A DNA stretch of 64,000 nucleotides from Cryptomeria japonica (Eukaryota; Streptophyta; Pinopsida; Cupressales; Cupressaceae), in the NCBI RefSeq assembly GCF_030272615.1, contig NC_081405.1, forward strand, positions 476,929,508 to 476,993,507. The letters run 5' to 3'. Of the stretch, positions 60,176-64,000 are shown one piece after another. Below the pieces are notes generated by a model. It saw nothing but the letters and a program-made list of their open reading frames with translations, searched no databases and was not told the DNA's origin. Numbering within the stretch: the first letter of the stretch is position 1; every line of letters begins with the position of its first letter. A program made the position numbers and the translations under genes.

Positions 60176-60489
60176 ATGCTGTCAGTTTTACCCTCTCATG
60201 ATTCAATTTTAAAAAGGAATGATGCAATAGGTAAGAGATGCTCTGCTAGATGGAAACCTCCTCCGCAGGGGCACTTTAAGCTGAATTTTGATGGGGCCTC
60301 TCATGGTAACCCAGGGCTGGCTGGGGTAGGCATGGTAATTTATGATCACAATACACATTTTATTCAAGCTAAGTGTCATGCTATTGGTTTTAAAACTAAC
60401 AATTATGTAGAATTTCACGCTTTGTCTTTTGGATTGGATATGGCAATCTCTTTGGGAATTAAGGACTTAATAATTGAAGGTGATTCTAT
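60176..60489 (+). pseudogene. LINE RNase H, first part
   Basis: The frame reads HFKLNFDGASHGNPGLAGVG near 60271, with the first catalytic Asp in FDGAS. NNYVEFHALSFGLDMAI carries the Glu near 60410, and LIIEGDS ends with the next Asp near 60480. It is interrupted just after GDS by the TG...CA insert. Plant L1 elements often carry such a C-terminal RNase H. Confidence 0.85.
60424..60489 (+). repeat. 66-bp direct duplication, left copy
   Basis: It is identical by eye to 61778-61843 and codes for LSFGLDMAISLGIKDLIIEG plus DS. The two copies flank the 1288-bp insert. Confidence 0.95.
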
Positions 60490-60579
60490 TGGTTTTATAT
60501 ATTTATATAAAATATATATATTTTTTTAAAAATAAATTAAAAAAAAAAGGGGGAATTTTTTTTGGGTCCACGCGGGCCC

Positions 60580-60887
60580 CACTATGTGTACGCACAGTGA
60601 GGGGCACGCGGCGCCCACTGTGTGCACACACAGTGCAGCCGCTTCGGCGCCCACTGTGTGCACACACAGTGCAGCCGCTTCGGCGCCCACTGTGTGCACA
60701 CACAGTGCAGCCGCTTCGGCGCCCACTGTGTGCACACACAGTGCAGCCGCTTCGGCTCCCACTGTGTGGACACACAGTGGACGGCCGCGGCCGCCACTGT
60801 GTGGCCACACAGTGGGAGAGCCGCTAGCGGCGCCCACTGTGTGGACACACAGTGGTGCCGCGGCGCCCACTGTGCGCCCACACAGTG
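60580..60887. repeat. GC-rich array of nine hairpin units
   Basis: Units of form CACTGTGTGNNCACACAGTG start at 60580, 60616, 60652, 60688, 60724, 60760, 60795, 60835 and 60868. The first five spacings are exactly 36 bp. Each has a 9-bp inverted repeat with a 2-base centre (TA, CA, GA, GC or variants). The unit at 60795 is a perfect 20-bp palindrome. The first and last units carry arm changes. Confidence 0.95.
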
Positions 60888-61019
60888 GCGTCTCGGCCCT
60901 TTTTCCAGTCGCCCTCCCCATCGCCTTCATCGACCTGCAAATAAAAAAAAATGGCCGCCATGGGGTTTCGGCCCTGCTAAAAGGAATACACAGTGTTTTA
61001 AAAAAAAAGAGAATTAAGC

Positions 61020-61131
61020 CCTAGCCCGGGTAGGGCTAGGGTAAGAGAATTAAAATAATAGATTAGTTTCATAGTTAGTAATATTTTTATATTAAAAAAA
61101 ATATAATAATATGAAACCCTATTTAGGGTTG
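61020..61131. repeat. Two short inverted repeats in the insert
   Basis: CCCTAGCCC/GGGCTAGGG with a 5-base loop lies near 61019-61041. AACCCTA/TAGGGTT lies near 61115-61130. Neither is followed by a T-run that would suggest a terminator. Confidence 0.7.
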
Positions 61132-61182
61132 GAGAGAAAATTAACTATTATTTTGGGGAGACAATTTTAAAAGGATTAAAAT

Positions 61183-61243
61183 ATAATATATATATATATA
61201 TATATTATATATTTAAATATATATATATGTATATAAATATATA
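61183..61243. repeat. TA-rich microsatellite
   Basis: Alternating TA repeats with few interruptions (ATATATATAT...GTATATAAATATATA). Confidence 0.9.
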
Positions 61244-61777
61244 TTCTGGTTATAAAGTGGAGTAAGTATATAATAAAGTTTAAAATATTTAAAGGTATTT
61301 AATGGAGTTTTTTTTTAAATAGTTAAATACCTCCGTATGAATACTCATAAGAAGTAAAAGAAAAGTGAAATAAATAAATTATCAGAAGTAAGCCTAGCTT
61401 TTATAGTTTTAAATGTATTTAATGTAATAAATACTTAATATTGTCCCATGTAATTTAATTAGAGTATTTAAATTTTAAATTGGATGTTTAGACTATATGT
61501 CTTAATGGGGATTGAAATAAATTTCCTCTCCTATTTTTCTTTAACGTGATTGATTTAATAAACCTAATGACTAGGTATCTCGTGGAGATAAAATTAAACC
61601 AGTTAGTTTTCCACAAATATAATTAAACAATAATCGACACTTGGTTCATTTCAGAATTAGCTCGAATATAATTATGGCAAATTCATTAATGCTTGTCGTG
61701 TGAGTGAACTTGTCAATTAATTAATATTTAAAAAAAAAAAAATCGTTCCATTTTTGCCCTAAATTTTGGGCATGACA

Positions 61778-62024
61778 GTCTTTTGGATTGGATATGGCAA
61801 TCTCTTTGGGAATTAAGGACTTAATAATTGAAGGTGATTCTATGGTGATTATTAAATGTGTTATGAAAAAGAAATCAAATTGTTGGAATTTGCAGTATAT
61901 ACTTGATCTAATTTTACAAAAATTAGAATTGTTTGAATCTTTCTTGTTATCCCATTGTTACAAAGAAGTTAATAAGATTGCAGATTATTTGGCAAATTTA
62001 GCCATTGATAGCAATGCTAATTAG
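61778..62024 (+). pseudogene. LINE RNase H, second part with duplicated start
   Basis: It begins with the second 66-bp copy (61778-61843), then continues the LINE frame with CVMKKKSNCWNLQYILDLIL and SHCYKEVNKIADYLANLAID, the normal RNase H C-terminus. It stops at TAG 62022-62024. Removing the insert and one repeat copy gives an uninterrupted domain, which shows the insert came later than the LINE. Confidence 0.85.
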
Positions 62025-62568
62025 TGAGAGGTGGGTTTTGAGGAAATTCCTTCTAGGGTATGGGAAGGTTTGCAACAATAGTTATGTGATTTTCTTAAGT
62101 AATGTTGATTTTATGATGATAATTATTCCTGCTTTCCCCTTTCATTTCAAGTATTCATGTTCGTTGTCTGAAGGAGTGTTCAAGCTCATAGTATTTGATA
62201 CAATAGTGTTTTTCCAAAGGTTTTTTGATACTTTCTTTTCTTTGGTAGGAAGGTTTTTGGCTCATGGGATTTGGCACAGGGCTTTAGAAAATTTTGTCTT
62301 CTTCCATTGAAAGAAACTGTGGAGTCTACATTTGAAAATCATATGGGCTCTATGTAAAACTAATATTATATGTGTTGTGACCACATTTTGTATGTTTTGC
62401 ATGGGGTGTATAAACTGATCTTCTAGATACTATAGGTTTATTTTATGAGCTGTGATCGAAGGTTTTCTTCCCAGGTTCTTTTCTCTGGTATGCTCTTTGA
62501 ATCCTGTGTAAAGAAAAATATTAATAAAAAAGTTTAGTGGAATAATCCACTTTTATTAAAAAAAATAA
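62025..62568 (+). other. LINE 3' untranslated region and A-rich tail
   Basis: T-rich sequence without coding ends in AAAAAAAATAAAA just before the right TSD copy. Confidence 0.75.
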
Positions 62569-62656
62569 AATAGGCCAATATGGTTAATTAAATTAATCAT
62601 TTTGTTCAAGGGATAATTAATAAAATATTAATTTAATAAATTTTATGTGTCTGCAT

Positions 62657-63072
62657 GTAGATTGTTTCTAGAGGCTTAACATCTCATTAAGAATATTAGT
62701 ACCACCTTTGAGCTTCAAGTTCTTATCAATTTGTTATTTTTTCTCTCTCAACTATTTCTTCAACATGACCACTTCTTCTCCAAGATTAGTGCATTCTTTA
62801 GATTTCATATGTAGCTTTGTTTTGGGGTCATTAATGGTCTTCTTTACTTCTTCAATTTGTCTTTTTAGATGGATAACATGTTCTTATACTTTCTTGAACT
62901 ATTTCTAATACTCCTCCAAATCAGATAGGGCTAGTCTTAATTCTCCTTCAAGATCCACTATTGCATCAATATACCATTCATGTGATTTCATAGCATCCAA
63001 AGCTTTCTTAAATTCAAATATTCTCTTCAATTCTTGTATCTACCTTAGTTTTAAGACTATTTCTTCAAGAAC
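62657..63072 (-). pseudogene. Element D gag-like coiled coil, broken
   Basis: The minus-strand frame gives KVLEEIVLKLR, then IQELKRIFEFKKALDAMKS, then LKRQIEEVKKTIND and ECTNLGEEVVMLKK. It ends GGTNILNEML, followed by a stop. Heptad-like L/I/V spacing and the end motif resemble the copia gag C-terminal region (SEELDDML in element B). About six stops are present. Confidence 0.6.
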
Positions 63073-63075
63073 CTT

Positions 63076-63087
63076 GCTTTCTTACCA
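63076..63087 (-). promoter_or_regulatory. Decayed primer-binding site of element D
   Basis: The minus strand reads TGGTAAGAAAGC, which keeps 9 of 12 bases of TGGTATCAGAGC, two bases after the LTR end. Confidence 0.55.
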
Positions 63088-63089
63088 AT

Positions 63090-64000
63090 TGTTGAACACT
63101 TTTGAATACTATGAGGGGGATGAATTAGTATATATTAAAACTTAACCATTAATTTATCATACATTCTAATTATTAGATGTACATAAGTAAGCAACATAAA
63201 ACAAAAGATTAGTCACACAAGGATATCAATATTATACATAGAAAACCCAATGTTAGAAAAACACAATGATAACTATCTCACTATATGAAAATTGATTACA
63301 ATTTTTTAGGCTCTAGGCAAAGGAAGCACATTGCTCCTAATTTCCACTTGAAGGATAAGCCACACAACCTTAGGGAAAGATTCAATGGAATTAAAAAACA
63401 CCACAGATCAGTTCTGAAGGGAAAGATACAATAGGTCTGAATTCAAAGAATAAATTATTACTAAATTGAAGAGGTATGCATTCTTTGAAATGTTGGTTAT
63501 AGTTTGTTTTGAACATCTAAAAGAGACTTCATTACTACTCATATTCAATTGTGCACCTTCACACTTACTTGACACATCATATAATTCATCTCATTTCACA
63601 TATTCAATCCTCGAAAAGATCTTGTCCTTTATATATCATTTGCATAAAGAAGATACATTAATTATGTCAGGCTAATTAGATGCAAGATGTAGAGTCTAAA
63701 TATTTAGCCCCAAATAACATCTCCAAATAAATATAGATAGGAAAAAAGATGTTTGAAGCATTGCACCATGTTGGCATGCCCTCTAATCATTTCCTTCAAC
63801 TTTGCATGCTACCACATGGACCAAAAACACTCAAAGTTAATTCTTGAAGATAGAATCAATAAAGCAACCTAGTCAAACATACTCAAATTGCAATGTAGAT
63901 CTCCACAACACCCACAAATTCACAACATAGAATTATATAACACTAAAAATGCTATATCAGATAAATGCAATACCAAAATATTAGAAGACAAAGGAATACA
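63090..64000 (-). repeat. 5' LTR of element D (runs off the window)
   Basis: On the minus strand it ends ...GTGTTCAACA. Near the end is the reverse of the common motif (GAGGGGGATGAATTAG, about 63112-63127), and further in are GAAAACCCAATGTTAG...AAAAACAC as in other LTRs here. The start is outside the window. No coding. Confidence 0.65.

Larger units (their letters stand above)
60490..61777 (-). mobile_element. TG...CA insert with hairpin array (LTR-like, 66-bp target duplication)
   Basis: On the minus strand it starts TGTCATGCCCAAAATTTAGG, much like plant gypsy LTR starts, and ends ...TATAAAACCA, so it may be a solo LTR. LTR insertions make 4-6-bp TSDs, but here the flanks are 66-bp copies of LINE sequence. 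It holds a GC-rich hairpin array (60580-60887), two smaller hairpins and a TA microsatellite. I saw no coding motif; the long frames across the array are open in several frames only because of the 36-bp repeat. Confidence 0.6.
57855..62568 (+). mobile_element. L1-type LINE, 5'-truncated
   Basis: A 13-bp TSD (AATAGGCCAATAT, 57842-57854 and 62569-62581) flanks it, and an A-rich tail lies at 62558-62568. Protein starts inside RT, so ORF1, the endonuclease and the RT N-terminus are missing, as is common for truncated LINEs. RT, a C-terminal zinc-binding region and an RNase H are recognisable. The RNase H is interrupted at 60490-61777. Confidence 0.9.
57670..62655 (+). mobile_element. Gypsy-LTR-like remnant split by the LINE
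   Basis: Two AT-rich pieces, 57670-57854 and 62582-62655, join to one unit if the LINE and one TSD copy are removed. The unit starts TGTAGGAATTACAG and ends GTGTCTGCA, like the LTR tail at the window start. No 5-bp TSD was seen at its outer edges (gggtt versus tgtag), so the ends are tentative. Confidence 0.45.
62656..64000 (-). mobile_element. Element D: 5' end of a minus-strand copia-like element
   Basis: An LTR (63090 to beyond the window end), a decayed tRNA-iMet primer site and a coiled-coil gag-like frame lie in order on the minus strand. The gag frame is cut at about 62656 by the gypsy-like remnant. The coiled coil and the motif LNEML near 62680 match the ORF1 type of elements A and B, but the ORF2 region is missing, so family membership is open. 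Confidence 0.65.

Noticed and set aside
60580-60887. CRISPR-like look of the regular repeat array
   Set aside because: Spacers are themselves repeats, units are palindromes at near-constant spacing, no cas genes exist and the DNA is clearly plant nuclear.
60503-61024. Six long overlapping frames across the GC-rich array, with 12-residue repeats
   Set aside because: The 36-bp unit is a multiple of three and lacks stops on both strands, so all frames are open. There is no codon or domain evidence for a protein.
61019-61131. Telomere-like CCCTA/TTTAGGG words
   Set aside because: Only single or double units are present, arranged as inverted repeats; there is no tandem telomeric array.
60176-62024. 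A host RNase H gene
   Set aside because: The domain follows LINE RT and the zinc-binding region in frame order and lies within the LINE TSDs.

Overview
The window is a stretch of plant nuclear DNA built almost wholly of nested, decayed retrotransposons. I found no host gene, rRNA, tRNA or CRISPR array. The element types are plant ones: Ty1/copia elements with tRNA-iMet primer sites, Ty3/gypsy elements of the Athila, Tat and chromovirus kinds, and an L1-type LINE with a C-terminal RNase H. Nearly every reading frame is broken by stops and shifts, so the insertions are old. This fits a large, repeat-rich genome. A gymnosperm is my guess, but the sequence alone does not prove it.

Layout. Bases 1-3098 hold an Athila-like gypsy element cut off inside its reverse transcriptase by element E0 (LTR 3099-3920). 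E0's gag is split by element A (4062-11593, near-perfect 5-bp TSD) and then by copia-1 (11827-17420). Copia-1 is in turn cut by minus-strand copia-2 (17421-21802). After an unassigned stretch comes a minus-strand Tat gypsy element (about 22594-34017), inserted in the RT region of copia-3 (34018 onward). The 3' LTR of copia-3 (35170-53752) holds a 2.6-kb solo LTR (36099-38721, TSD gatat) and a chromovirus (39123-53447, TSD atatc). The 5' LTR of that chromovirus holds minus-strand element B (39957-46415, TSD gagca). To the right lie element C (53753-57266, lacking its 5' part), a gypsy-LTR-like remnant (57670-62655) with a LINE inside it (57855-62568, 13-bp TSD), and the 5' end of minus-strand element D (62656-64000).

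The most striking thing is the A/B/C group. A and B are complete LTR elements with tRNA-iMet primer sites, polypurine tracts and TSDs, but without protease, integrase, reverse transcriptase or RNase H. ORF1 is a coiled coil plus CCHC knuckles, like the end of a copia gag. The place of pol is taken by a long second ORF (ORF2) that I do not recognise. ORF2 aligns along most of its length between A, B and C although their LTRs differ. Their LTR ends (TGTTGGCAT), polypurine tracts, primer sites and a TTCACCCC...CTCTTAG motif match those of the pol-bearing copia elements in the window, so I infer mobilisation in trans.

A second unusual locus is 60424-61843. The LINE RNase H is interrupted by a 1.29-kb TG...CA segment flanked by two identical 66-bp copies of the target. 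This insert carries a GC-rich array of nine hairpins in an otherwise AT-rich window.
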